Below, one piece after another: positions 45,996 to 55,244 of a stretch of DNA of 64,000 bases (its first letter is position 1; each line of letters opens with the position of its first letter). The notes under the pieces were generated by a model. That model did not search any database and was not told where the DNA came from. It was given only the letters and a program-made list of their open reading frames with translations. This DNA comes from Bacteroidota bacterium (GTDB taxonomy: Bacteria > Bacteroidota > Bacteroidia > Chitinophagales > Chitinophagaceae): contig JAUZOE010000002.1 of assembly GCA_030706605.1 (NCBI GenBank), forward strand, positions 176,564-240,563. The letters are read 5' to 3'. Made by a program: the position numbers and the translations under genes.

Positions 45996-47981
45996 ATGCA
46001 GAAAAATATTGAAATAAAAGAAAATATTGATTTAAATAGCAATGGAGGAATTGAAACCGGCAATCCGGAAATAGCTTGTAGTCATTGCGAGCATGACGGG
46101 CATACCCACGCTGTTCCCGAAAATGAAAAAGGCTGGAAAAGCCAATGGAAACTGATTTTAGCTTTGTTTATTCTAATTATAATGCTGGTATTAAGGAATG
46201 CATTTAACATAATACCGGCTAACTGGATTAATTTTTTAATACATGTCTTTGCCTTTGTGCTTGCCGGCAGCAGTATTTTGCAACTTGCATTCAGGAAAAT
46301 AATCCGGGGTAATATTTTCAATGAATTTGTATTAATGAGTGTGGCCACATTAGGAGCATTTTATATTGGAGCTTATAGTGAAGGAGTAGCAGTGATGTTT
46401 TTTTATTGTATCGGAGAATGGTTCCAGGATACAGCAGTCAGTAATGCCAAAAGAAGTATAAAAGCTTTACTAGACATCAGGCCTGATGAAGTTGTTGTTT
46501 TAAAGAATGATCAGCAACTTGTTGTTCATCCTTCAGAAATAAAAATAAATGATATAATAATAGTTCGTCATGGTGAAAAAGTTGCGCTTGATGGTGAATT
46601 GCTTTCTGCAAAGGGTTCTTTTAATGCTTCTGCGTTGACGGGCGAAAGTAAACCCGTTTCCAAATATCAATCGGAACTTATTTATGCTGGAATGATTAAT
46701 CTGAATACTGTAGCCGAAATAAAAGTAAAGGCATTATTTGAAGACAGTGCGCTTAGCAGGATTTTAAAAATGGTGCAGGATGCTACCGCCAGGAAATCGC
46801 CAACGCAACTTTTCATTTCGCGGTTTGCAAAAATTTATACTCCGATTGTCTTTTTTCTTGCCCTGGCATTATGCCTGCTGCCTTATTTTTTTGTGGATGT
46901 CTATCATTTTGATGAATGGTTTTATCGATCTCTTGTTTTCCTGGTAATCAGTTGTCCCTGTGCTTTGGTCATTTCAATTCCGCTTGGATATTTTGGCGGC
47001 ATAGGCCTTGCCTCCCGGAATGGTGTTCTATTTAAAGGTGGTAATTTTCTTGATGCCATAACCAAAATAAATACAGTGGTGATGGATAAAACAGGTACTT
47101 TAACCAAAGGTGTATTTAAGGTTCAAAATGTTTATACCGATACTATTCTAAAAGATGAATTGATAATGATTACTGCCGCTCTTGAGAAGCATTCTACTCA
47201 TCCAATTGCAAAAGCAATAACTGATTTTGCAGGCGAAAAAATAAGCAGTGTTAAGGTTACAGATGTAGAAGAAATTGCCGGAATGGGATTGAAAGGAATA
47301 GTTGATGGAAAAGAAATAGTAGCAGGGAATTTAAAGTTATTCGGGAAATACCAAATTCATTTTCCTCATGAAATAAAAGAAGGAGCTGACACAATAGTTG
47401 CTATTGGGATTAATAAAGTTTATGCTGGCTATTTCACTATTGCAGATGAAATAAAAGACGATGCAATAGAAACCATCAAAGGACTACACCGCCTGCACAT
47501 CAGAACCATTATGCTTTCGGGAGATAAACAAAGTGTCACCGATAATGTAGCGAAACAACTTGGCATTGATGAGTCTTTTGGGAATCTTATGCCGGAAGAT
47601 AAATTAGAAAGAGTACAGGAATTAAAAAATGCCGGAAGAAGAGTGGCCGTTATCGGAGATGGCGTAAACGATGCGCCCGTAATTGCGTTGGCCGATGTAG
47701 GGATAGCAATGGGCGGCCTAGGAAGCCATGCTGCTATAGAAACTGCTGATGTGGTGATTCAAAATGACCAACCTTCAAAAATAGTTACTGCTATAAAAAT
47801 CGGAAAAATTACCCGGAATATTGTTTGGCAAAATATAATAATGGCACTGGCTGTAAAACTGATTGTATTGATTTTAGGAGCGGAAGGTTTTGCTACTTTA
47901 TGGGAAGCTGTAATCGCTGATGTGGGTGTAGCGTTATTAGCAATATTAAATGCGATAAGGATCCAGAGGAAACATCTTTAA
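45996..47981 (+). CDS. heavy-metal translocating P-type ATPase (Zn/Cd/Co type)
   Basis: The product has 661 residues. Instead of a classical HMA domain the N-terminus has a short Cys/His stretch (ACSHCEHDGHTHA near residue 28). The core shows ALTGESKPVSK, ISCPCALVISIPLGYFGGIG (CPC in the metal-path helix), VVMDKTGTLTKGVF with the phosphorylated Asp, MLSGDKQSVTDN and GDGVNDAPVIALADVGIAMG. CPC with these flanks suggests Zn2+/Cd2+/Co2+ export. It is in one operon with the His-rich membrane protein upstream. Confidence 0.93.
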   Translation: MQKNIEIKENIDLNSNGGIETGNPEIACSHCEHDGHTHAVPENEKGWKSQWKLILALFILIIMLVLRNAFNIIPANWINFLIHVFAFVLAGSSILQLAFRKIIRGNIFNEFVLMSVATLGAFYIGAYSEGVAVMFFYCIGEWFQDTAVSNAKRSIKALLDIRPDEVVVLKNDQQLVVHPSEIKINDIIIVRHGEKVALDGELLSAKGSFNASALTGESKPVSKYQSELIYAGMINLNTVAEIKVKALFEDSALSRILKMVQDATARKSPTQLFISRFAKIYTPIVFFLALALCLLPYFFVDVYHFDEWFYRSLVFLVISCPCALVISIPLGYFGGIGLASRNGVLFKGGNFLDAITKINTVVMDKTGTLTKGVFKVQNVYTDTILKDELIMITAALEKHSTHPIAKAITDFAGEKISSVKVTDVEEIAGMGLKGIVDGKEIVAGNLKLFGKYQIHFPHEIKEGADTIVAIGINKVYAGYFTIADEIKDDAIETIKGLHRLHIRTIMLSGDKQSVTDNVAKQLGIDESFGNLMPEDKLERVQELKNAGRRVAVIGDGVNDAPVIALADVGIAMGGLGSHAAIETADVVIQNDQPSKIVTAIKIGKITRNIVWQNIIMALAVKLIVLILGAEGFATLWEAVIADVGVALLAILNAIRIQRKHL

Positions 47982-48001
47982 CTCTCATCATAACGCAATT
48001 T

Positions 48002-48032
48002 TTTGCATTTATTTTATTACCCCTTATGTTTG
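48002..48032 (+). promoter_or_regulatory. metF promoter
   Basis: TTTG at 48002-48005, 19-nt spacer, TATGTTTG at 48025-48032, a perfect Bacteroidota promoter. The start codon of metF is 17 nt further on, leaving a very short leader with no room for a riboswitch. Confidence 0.8.
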
Positions 48033-48048
48033 CATCTATTTAAAAAAA

Positions 48049-49002
48049 ATGAAAGTTACCGATCATATTAAAGAATCAAAAGATACCGTAATCTCTTTTG
48101 AAATACTTCCGCCGTTAAAAGGGAAAACGATTGAATCTATTTACAATCATTTAGATACCCTCATGGAATTTAAACCGGCGTTTATCAATGTAACCTACCA
48201 CCGGAGTGAACAGGTTTTTAAAAAGAGAGCAGATGGCACTTTTGAGAAGATAGAAGTGCGTAAACGTCCCGGCACTGTAGGTATCTGCGCTGCTATCATG
48301 AACCATTATAAAGTGGATGCAGTACCCCATTTAATTTGTGGAGGTTTTAATATTCAGGAAACAGAAAATGCCCTGATTGATCTTGCTTTCCTTGGGATTG
48401 ATAATGTTCTGCTTTTGCGTGGTGATGCACCCAAAAATGAAACTTTATTTGAGCCTGAAAAAAATGGACATTCTTATGCGATAGATCTTTTAAAACAGGC
48501 TGTAAATTTAAACCATGGTATTTATCTTGAAGAAGATATCCGTGATGGGTATAAAACAAAATTTTGCATTGGTGTTGCCGGGTACCCTGAAAAACATTTC
48601 GAAGCGCCTAATCTTCAAAGTGATTTGCGGTTTTTAAAAATGAAAGTAGATGCCGGCGCAGATTATATCACTACACAAATGTTTTTTGACAATAGTAAGT
48701 ATTTTGAATTTGTAAAAAATTGTAGGGCTGCAGGTATTGAAGTGCCAATCATTCCGGGTTTAAAACCTATAACAACCAAAAAACAACTTTCTGTACTTCC
48801 ACGTACATTTCATGTAGATATTCCAACTGAGTTAAGCAATGAAATCATTAAATGTAAAACAGATGCTGAAGTAGAAATTGTGGGTACTGAATGGTTATTG
48901 AAACAGTCTAAGGAACTTAAAAAAGCAGGTGCCCCCGTATTACATTACTATACTTTGGGAAAACCTCATGTGATCGCCAATGTAGTGAAAGAGATTGTGT
49001 AA
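48049..49002 (+). CDS. metF: methylenetetrahydrofolate reductase
   Basis: The product has 317 residues, normal length. It has ISFEILPPLKGKTIESIYNH near the N-terminus, FINVTYHRSEQ, DNVLLLRGDAP and AGADYITTQMFFDN, all MetF blocks contacting FAD and folate. It reduces methylene-THF to methyl-THF for methionine synthesis. The gene has its own promoter and is monocistronic, converging with the FAA-hydrolase family gene. Confidence 0.96.
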   Translation: MKVTDHIKESKDTVISFEILPPLKGKTIESIYNHLDTLMEFKPAFINVTYHRSEQVFKKRADGTFEKIEVRKRPGTVGICAAIMNHYKVDAVPHLICGGFNIQETENALIDLAFLGIDNVLLLRGDAPKNETLFEPEKNGHSYAIDLLKQAVNLNHGIYLEEDIRDGYKTKFCIGVAGYPEKHFEAPNLQSDLRFLKMKVDAGADYITTQMFFDNSKYFEFVKNCRAAGIEVPIIPGLKPITTKKQLSVLPRTFHVDIPTELSNEIIKCKTDAEVEIVGTEWLLKQSKELKKAGAPVLHYYTLGKPHVIANVVKEIV

Positions 49003-49039
49003 ATGCTATCCCTTCTCTAAAGAAAGGGCCGGGTTAGCT

Positions 49040-50047
49040 TTATAATTTCTTCAATGCTAAAATAGAAAAATCATTTTCATCTTTCACAATTGTATTTTTT
49101 AGTTTTCCTAATTGTTCAATTTCTAATTCCACTTCATCGCCCTCCTGTAGCCATTGTTCTTTGTAATCAGGGTCGTTTAATTTTCCGGTTGCATTTAATT
49201 CAAGAAAGCAACCTGTACCAACGGTGCCACTAGCAATTATATCCCCCGGAAATAATTGTACACCATAGCTGCATCGCTCAATGATTTCTGCAAAAGTCCA
49301 TTGCATATCACCCAAATTTCCTTCGCTTACCTGCACGCCATTTACCCTGCATTTCATTGCCAGGTTATAAGCATTTCCTGTGTGATTTTCTTTTGCAGGA
49401 ATTTTAAAATCTTCTAATTCATCGGGAGTTACGAGCATGGGGCCAATTACCGTCGAAAAATCCTTTCCCTTGGTAGGTCCAAGATTTAATTTCATTTCTT
49501 CCAATTGTAATTCTCTTGCACTCAGGTCATTCATAATCATGTAGCCGCCGATATATTCATCAGCATCTGAGGCTTTTATATTTTTCCCAGGTTTACATAT
49601 TACGATGGCAGCTTCCAGTTCAAAATCCAGTTTATGAAAATGATCCGGCATACATACAATTTCGCCGGGTCCGGAAATGCTGTTGTGATTCATAAAGTAA
49701 AAAACCGGAAATTGATCAAATTCGGGACTTATTTCTACATTTCTGTTACGCCTTGTAGAAGCTACATGCTGACGGAATGCATATCCATCGCGACAACTGG
49801 TAGGATTAGGAATTGGTGCAAAAATTTCCACATCTTCCACAGGTATTCCACGATACCGGGTTGTTCCTTCCAGCAAAATGCGGTTGATAGAATGAGCAAT
49901 AGGGAAAACGTCTTCCCAATAATTTAAAAACATGGTCATAGTAACCGGCAAATCCGGATGCAGTATATCAGTATCATATAATAAATCATTAGCTAAAATG
50001 GCCAATTGCGCATGATCTTCTTTTAAATAAGAAACTAATTTCATCAA
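49040..50047 (-). CDS. fumarylacetoacetate hydrolase family protein
   Basis: The product has 335 residues. The C-terminal FAA-hydrolase domain has EAAIVICKPGKN, YMIMNDLSARELQLEEMKL, GKDFSTVIGPMLVTPDEL and LFPGDIIASGTVGTGCFLEL. Members cleave C-C bonds in 2-keto acids or decarboxylate them in catabolic pathways, using Mg2+ bound by the conserved E/E/D triad. The substrate may be fumarylacetoacetate in tyrosine breakdown, but no other tyrosine genes are near. A second ATG follows directly. Confidence 0.9.
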   Translation of the reverse strand: MMKLVSYLKEDHAQLAILANDLLYDTDILHPDLPVTMTMFLNYWEDVFPIAHSINRILLEGTTRYRGIPVEDVEIFAPIPNPTSCRDGYAFRQHVASTRRNRNVEISPEFDQFPVFYFMNHNSISGPGEIVCMPDHFHKLDFELEAAIVICKPGKNIKASDADEYIGGYMIMNDLSARELQLEEMKLNLGPTKGKDFSTVIGPMLVTPDELEDFKIPAKENHTGNAYNLAMKCRVNGVQVSEGNLGDMQWTFAEIIERCSYGVQLFPGDIIASGTVGTGCFLELNATGKLNDPDYKEQWLQEGDEVELEIEQLGKLKNTIVKDENDFSILALKKL

Positions 50048-50208
50048 TAAAAAGTTTTAGTGGCAGTGCAAGATAAATGATTAAAAATGAATGAGTAAAC
50101 AGCAATATTCATGAAATATAAAATGAATAATTTTTCTGTTCTAATTTTTTTTAAAAAATGAAATTTGGAATAATTTTGGTATAATTTTAAATACGAAAAT
50201 ACCAGCAT

Positions 50209-50874
50209 ATGAAGTTCGAAAAAATTCATAACAAAGGGCAGGCACAAATATTCAAAAGTCAATTCCTGGAATATTTCACCAAAACACACCCACTGGTAAT
50301 ATGGGGGCTATACTTACCAGTAATAATTCTATTACCCTATTATACATCAACAAAAATCGGGTTTTCTACTCTAAGGGTTATCGCACTCTTTTTAGGTGGC
50401 GTATTTTTCTGGACATTTTTTGAATACATGATGCATCGTTTTGTATTCCATTTTGTAAGTGAAAATCCAAGGACAAAGAGAATCAATTACGTTTTACATG
50501 GTAATCATCATGAATTTCCGAGAGACAGGCAAAGATTGTTCATGCCTCCTGTTCCAAGCCTTATTATTTCATCAGTTGTTTTTTTGCTGATGTATGCTGT
50601 TATGCAAAAAAATGTTTTTAGCTTTTTCCCGGGATTTATTTTAGGATATCTTCTTTATGGTAGTATGCATTATGCTATTCATGCCTGGAATCCGCCATTT
50701 AAATGGATGAAACCTATATGGCGGAATCATCATTTGCACCATTACAAAAGCGATGAAAAAGGGTTTGGTGTCAGTTCTCATTTTTGGGATAAAATATTTG
50801 GAACTGAATTCGATTTAAATCAAGAAAAAGAAAATAAGGCAGAAGTACAGAAAATTATGTTTGCCAGGAAATAA
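50209..50874 (+). CDS. sterol desaturase/fatty acid hydroxylase superfamily protein (FA2H-like)
   Basis: The product has 221 residues with four membrane helices and the His boxes of the superfamily: HRFVFHF near residue 77, HGNHHEFPRDRQRLFMPP near 101, HYAIHAWNPP near 155 and NHHLHHYKS near 175. The HGNHH..P.D..RL.MPP arrangement resembles fatty acid 2-hydroxylases of the Scs7/FA2H type, here without a cytochrome b5 domain. It is expected to hydroxylate a lipid acyl chain with a di-iron centre, plausibly a sphingolipid or 2-hydroxy fatty acid. Confidence 0.85.
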   Translation: MKFEKIHNKGQAQIFKSQFLEYFTKTHPLVIWGLYLPVIILLPYYTSTKIGFSTLRVIALFLGGVFFWTFFEYMMHRFVFHFVSENPRTKRINYVLHGNHHEFPRDRQRLFMPPVPSLIISSVVFLLMYAVMQKNVFSFFPGFILGYLLYGSMHYAIHAWNPPFKWMKPIWRNHHLHHYKSDEKGFGVSSHFWDKIFGTEFDLNQEKENKAEVQKIMFARK

Positions 50875-50974
50875 TATTGCCTCTTTATCTTACTTCAAAA
50901 TGATGATAATTGATTTTATAAAATATCAGTCTATAAGTTCTGATATCATATAAAATCAAAAACGTTTATTTTAA

Positions 50975-52390
50975 TTATCCTGAAACTGCCTTAGTATTTC
51001 CGCCTCCGTTTAAAGTGATATCAACCGGCTTATTAGTTTTCCAGGCACCTCTTGTAAAATCAGGAATATCAATTGGATTAGAATTATGCGCAACAGACCA
51101 TTCGCTTAATGGGCTGATACAACTCCATGATGCTGCATCATATACATCTTCATCAAGTGGCAATCCGTTACGAAGGCAATCAATCGTTCTCCAGTCCATC
51201 AGGAAATCCATGCCTCCATGTCCTCCTACTTCCTTAGCCAATTCTCCAACCTTCTTTACTATAGCTGGCTGGTATTTTTCTCCCAATGATTTTATGTCTT
51301 CTTCTGCCAGCCAGCCTTCGCCTCCATTTGAAATCCGGCCTGGCTCAGGGTATTTCAGTGCCGTTCCTTTTGTGCCAACGATTTTATGAATGCGGGAATA
51401 GACATTAGGGGATGTAACATCATGTTGTATCTTAATGGTTCTCCCCTTATGTGTACGAATCGAAGTAGTATTCATGTTACCACGAAAGTTTGCATTGGCA
51501 AAGGGTTTAAAAAAATCATCTTTAGCGGCCAGCTCTTTTGCCTTTGCCCCCATCATAAAATCAATGCTGGATTTAGATACCATGGAAATCATTCTGTCAC
51601 CCCGATTTATGTTCATTATCTGGCATACCGGGCCCAGGCCATGCGTCGGGTATAAATTACCGTTTCTCCGGGCGTTTTCTTTTAAACGCCACATTTCCCA
51701 ATATGCGTTTTTTGTGTTTTTAGCGAAATTCTCGCCAAGTAAATTATGAATATAGGCGCCTTCACCATGTATGATTTCCCCAAAGAAACCCTGTCTTGCC
51801 AAATTTAATGTAAGAAGCTCAAAAAAATCGTAACAACAGTTTTCCATCATCATGCAATGCTTCCGTGTTCTTTCTGAGGTATCTACCAATTGCCAACATT
51901 GTTCGATAGTAACCGCCGCAGGAACTTCTATGCATACATGTTTGCCTTGTTCCATAGCATACACGGCCATAGGCGTATGCATATCCCATGGAGTAGCAAT
52001 AAATATCAAGTCTATATCCTTTCGGTCGCATAGTTTTTTCCATTCATCTTTATTGCCCGAATAGACGGTAGGGGTATGCCGGGAATCCCCGATGCTTTCC
52101 TTAGCCCGATTTGCATATTCAGGGCGTATGTCACATAATGCCTTAATTTCAACACCTTCCAGTTTGGTCATATTTTTTAAATGAGTAGGTCCCCGCTTTC
52201 CCAATCCTATAAAGCCTACCCGCACCGTATCAAGTCGGGGGGCAGCATATCCGCTCATATTGAAATGTTGAATGCCGGGATCCGGTAAGCCATGGCTTAA
52301 GCCGGCAGCATTGCTTATAAAACCGGAACCGATCAGGCTCATGCCGGTAAGCCCGGTTAATTTTAAAAAGTCTCTGCGATTATTCTTCAT
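50975..52390 (-). CDS. Gfo/Idh/MocA oxidoreductase-type glycosidase, GH109-like
   Basis: ATG 52390 (MKNNRRDFLKLTGLTGMSLI, a twin-arginine-like signal) is the preferred start, 471 residues; the frame runs 40 codons further up. The NAD-binding part has VGFIGLGKRGPTHLKNM near 60 and IDLIFIATPWDMHTPM. The blocks NGNLYPTHGLGPVCQIMNIN and GGHGGMDFLMDW with the end DVYDAASWSCISPLSEWS match GH109 alpha-N-acetylgalactosaminidases, which use NAD as a cofactor. A periplasmic glycosidase releasing N-acetylhexosamine is inferred; the generic dehydrogenase role is the alternative. It follows the DUF5009 gene by 40 nt. Confidence 0.82.
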   Translation of the reverse strand: MKNNRRDFLKLTGLTGMSLIGSGFISNAAGLSHGLPDPGIQHFNMSGYAAPRLDTVRVGFIGLGKRGPTHLKNMTKLEGVEIKALCDIRPEYANRAKESIGDSRHTPTVYSGNKDEWKKLCDRKDIDLIFIATPWDMHTPMAVYAMEQGKHVCIEVPAAVTIEQCWQLVDTSERTRKHCMMMENCCYDFFELLTLNLARQGFFGEIIHGEGAYIHNLLGENFAKNTKNAYWEMWRLKENARRNGNLYPTHGLGPVCQIMNINRGDRMISMVSKSSIDFMMGAKAKELAAKDDFFKPFANANFRGNMNTTSIRTHKGRTIKIQHDVTSPNVYSRIHKIVGTKGTALKYPEPGRISNGGEGWLAEEDIKSLGEKYQPAIVKKVGELAKEVGGHGGMDFLMDWRTIDCLRNGLPLDEDVYDAASWSCISPLSEWSVAHNSNPIDIPDFTRGAWKTNKPVDITLNGGGNTKAVSG

Positions 52391-52430
52391 TGTTATAAGT
52401 TTTATGATAAACAATATTTGCTGTTGGAAT

Positions 52431-53615
52431 TTATACTTTAAAAAATATTTTCTTACGGTACAACCAGAAACACAGGCACCATTCAAATACAAAAATGGTG
52501 AGAGCTGCAATGATCATAATAGCTGAATGTGATAAACCAGTGGGAGATATAATACCATTGACGATGGTATTGATATACTCACCCAACCAGCGGCTTACCA
52601 CAATCTCAAAGAAAAGATAAATGAAAATGGAGTTCATGCCTACAATGGTAAAAAAATGAAGCCACCGCTTATGGTTCAATACATCAATCCAGAAATAAAA
52701 GAACGCTAAAGCCAGCAAACAATAGCCGCCAGATACCAGCGTAAAAGAAGTAGTGGCAATTCGTTTAATGATGGGCGTTATCCCGGAAATATCCAATCCA
52801 TACCCTATCAATAAAGCCAGTACTCCCAAAATAATGATGTGCCTGATTTTGGCTTTATTATCAGGTAAACTAAGCAACCATTTACCTGCCACAACGCCCC
52901 AGATGGTATGTGCGGCTGTAGGGATACAATTAATGGCGACCCATCCCCCGGGATTGATCTTATTCATTAATATCAAGTCTATATAATTGCCAAAATTATG
53001 CTGATCAGTAAAAGGTTGATCAAATCCGGGAACATGAGTCAGCCTGTACAGGCATTCCGTCAGAATTAATAAACCTATACTGAAAAGTATCTGGTATGAG
53101 GGCTTCCATTTAAAAATAAGAAAGGCCACCAGCATCGTAAAAGATAACTGGGTTAATACATCCCAGAGTTCAAATGATAAATGATCTCCTCTCACTGCAT
53201 AATCAAGTACGCCCCAGAAAAACAACCACCCACTCCGTTTTAATGCATGTTTAGCCTGTTGATTCCAGGAACGGCCCTGTGCGGTTTGTTTAGTCAGTGA
53301 AAAAGCCATTGCGGTACCGGCAATGAACATGAAGGCTGGTTGTATCAGATCCCAAAAATGCAATCCATGCCAGGGATAATGAGTGAATTGGATAGCTAAT
53401 GAATGGAAGAAAGTGCCGGGTTGAGTATCTTTCACCAGATGTCCATATAACTCTGTTGACTCAAGCATTAAAAAAACCATGACCAGACCCCTGTAAAAAT
53501 CCAGCGATGAAAGCCTTGAGCCCGATCCGATAATTTTTACTACACTATTGGTTTCGGAAGCTTTCATAGTATCCCCTGAAAGTAAATTTGAATTGGCATT
53601 TTTTGATGAAGACAT
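52431..53615 (-). CDS. DUF5009/NagX-like membrane acyltransferase-type protein
   Basis: The product has 394 residues with about ten membrane helices. The N-terminal pattern SSLDFYRGLVMVFLMLEST and HFWDLIQPAFMFIAGTAMAF is that of the heparan-alpha-glucosaminide acetyltransferase/NagX superfamily (DUF5009). In several Bacteroidota this protein lies in amino-sugar loci; its reaction is unproven. An internal methionine at 53567 is an alternative start. It is the first gene of an operon with the GH109-like gene, and divergent from the LacI-type regulator. Confidence 0.8.
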   Translation of the reverse strand: MSSSKNANSNLLSGDTMKASETNSVVKIIGSGSRLSSLDFYRGLVMVFLMLESTELYGHLVKDTQPGTFFHSLAIQFTHYPWHGLHFWDLIQPAFMFIAGTAMAFSLTKQTAQGRSWNQQAKHALKRSGWLFFWGVLDYAVRGDHLSFELWDVLTQLSFTMLVAFLIFKWKPSYQILFSIGLLILTECLYRLTHVPGFDQPFTDQHNFGNYIDLILMNKINPGGWVAINCIPTAAHTIWGVVAGKWLLSLPDNKAKIRHIIILGVLALLIGYGLDISGITPIIKRIATTSFTLVSGGYCLLALAFFYFWIDVLNHKRWLHFFTIVGMNSIFIYLFFEIVVSRWLGEYINTIVNGIISPTGLSHSAIMIIAALTIFVFEWCLCFWLYRKKIFFKV

Positions 53616-54049
53616 AGTAAAAAAGATACTTTAATTATTAATTATACTTAAAACAAATTGAGTTGTTTTGTCTCTGTATATCAGAATAAAAAATTAATTC
53701 CCCTTCGGAAAAGTATTACCCCGAAATTGTATAGTTGAAAACTCATATTTTAAATAAAATGCAAAGCGTATACAACATCTGCGACAATTTTAGAATAAGG
53801 GGCTTATCCATTCTATATAAATTAATTAAAAGACAATTATTTTAAAATTATGTACAGACATACCTATTATGTGATGTTCAACAAATAATATCTAAACCAG
53901 GAAATCAATTTTATACTAAATTGGCATTATTTATTTGAAATTAGTACATTTAAATCCAAAAGATTTATATATCCTTTTGCGCAAACGATTGATAAAGTGA
54001 GGCAATCGTTTGTTCTATTTTTTAAGCATTTAATATAATCTAGTAGCTA
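53616..54049. other. 434-bp divergent regulatory region
   Basis: It separates the DUF5009-GH109 operon (minus) from the LacI-type regulator gene (plus) and contains two LacI-type operator sites near the regulator end (53982-54012). No coding frame is seen. Confidence 0.6.
53982..54012. promoter_or_regulatory. paired LacI-type operators
   Basis: CAAACGATTG (53982-53991) and its exact reverse complement CAATCGTTTG (54003-54012) lie 21 bp apart, two helical turns. Each has the CAA-n-CG-n-TTG form with the central CG step typical of LacI-family sites. They precede the LacI-type gene at 54050, implying autoregulation and perhaps control of the divergent operon. Confidence 0.75.
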
Positions 54050-55072
54050 ATGTATAATAAAATTCCAACTCTTAAAGAAATTGCTCAACGATTGAAAATT
54101 TCTGTTTCGACGGCTTCCAGGGCTATGCATAATCATCCGAGCATTGGATTGCGCACTAAAACGGAAGTTCAGCAATTAGCGAAGGAATTGGGTTATGAGC
54201 CTAATCAAACTGCCCTGTTTTTTAAACAACAAAAAACACATGTAGTAGGAGTTGTCTTGCCCAATCTAAAAGAAGAATTTTTTTCACAGGCAATTAATGG
54301 AATAGAATATGTGGCCAAAGAAAATAATTACAGTGTGCTTATTGGCCAATCGCATGACGATGTGGAACAGGAAAAACAAATAATTAACACTATGAAAAAC
54401 CATCGTGTTGATGGTTTAATAGTTTCTATTTCAAAATATACCAAAGATTATGATCATTTAACAGCTTTAGAAAAATACAATATACCAGTAGTCTTTTTTG
54501 ATCGTGTCCCTGGTATTTCATTTGTTCATAAAGTTTCATCTGATATATATGAAAGTACTAAACAGGCTGTAGAGTTTTTAATCAATAATGGTCACAGGAG
54601 AATTGGCGTAATCAATGGTCCCAATGAAATGAAATCATGTAAAGAAAGAACTGATGCCTACATGAAAGTATTGAAAAATAAAAAAATAAAAATTGATCTT
54701 TCACTGGTTGTATTTACGGATCTGACTCAGCAAAAAACCTTTGAAGCCATGATAGAGTTGCTAAAATTAAAACGACCTCCTACTGCCATAATAACCATAA
54801 ATGATTACGTAGCGTTAGATGCTATTCAATATGCCAGAAAAGCAAAACTCAAAATAAATAAAGACATTTGTTTTGTGAGTTACTCCAACCTGCCCATTAC
54901 GAATTATCTTGCGTTCCCCCCTTTAGCGTCTGTGGAGCAATATCCATATGAACAGGCAAAAAAAGCTACTGAGATATTATTTGAATTATTGAATAAAACT
55001 AATAATAATGAAGAAAAGATATTTTACCGGGATGTTATAATAAAAGGGCAATTGATAATCCATAAAAAATAA
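54050..55072 (+). CDS. LacI family transcriptional regulator
   Basis: The product has 340 residues. The N-terminal helix-turn-helix and hinge read IPTLKEIAQRLKISVSTASR, AMHNHPSIG and LGYEPNQTALFFKQQKTHVV. The periplasmic-binding-like domain has VVGVVLPNLKEEFFSQAING, HRVDGLIVSISK, FDRVPGIS, NGHRRIGVINGP and a C-terminal SVEQYPYEQAKKATEILFEL. It should bind a sugar and be released from DNA. Its position between amino-sugar genes suggests an N-acetylhexosamine or derivative as effector. The sites at 53982-54012 and 55168-55177 are likely its operators. Confidence 0.94.
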   Translation: MYNKIPTLKEIAQRLKISVSTASRAMHNHPSIGLRTKTEVQQLAKELGYEPNQTALFFKQQKTHVVGVVLPNLKEEFFSQAINGIEYVAKENNYSVLIGQSHDDVEQEKQIINTMKNHRVDGLIVSISKYTKDYDHLTALEKYNIPVVFFDRVPGISFVHKVSSDIYESTKQAVEFLINNGHRRIGVINGPNEMKSCKERTDAYMKVLKNKKIKIDLSLVVFTDLTQQKTFEAMIELLKLKRPPTAIITINDYVALDAIQYARKAKLKINKDICFVSYSNLPITNYLAFPPLASVEQYPYEQAKKATEILFELLNKTNNNEEKIFYRDVIIKGQLIIHKK

Positions 55073-55167
55073 TTTCTGACTGTTATGATTTCTATTTCTT
55101 CAATTTTTTTATTAAACCCACAACAGATATTAAACCCTCAATTGTTTCTAACTGATTAAAATCCGCA

Positions 55168-55177
55168 CAATCGGTTG
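55168..55177. promoter_or_regulatory. single LacI-type operator before the sugar kinase
   Basis: CAATCGGTTG differs by one base from the operator half at 54003-54012. It is 68 nt before the kinase start. A TAAGTTTG box (55204-55211) lies between the two, so a repressor bound here would sit at the upstream edge of the promoter. Confidence 0.55.
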
Positions 55178-55244
55178 CATAGGGATATTAATTTTCTGTA
55201 TCATAAGTTTGTCTGGTTTTAGTTAACGAAGGAAAAAACATTTA

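Noticed and set aside
49007..49028. Hairpin between metF and the FAA-hydrolase gene
   Set aside because: The cccttct/agaaaggg arms pair poorly and no T run follows on either strand.
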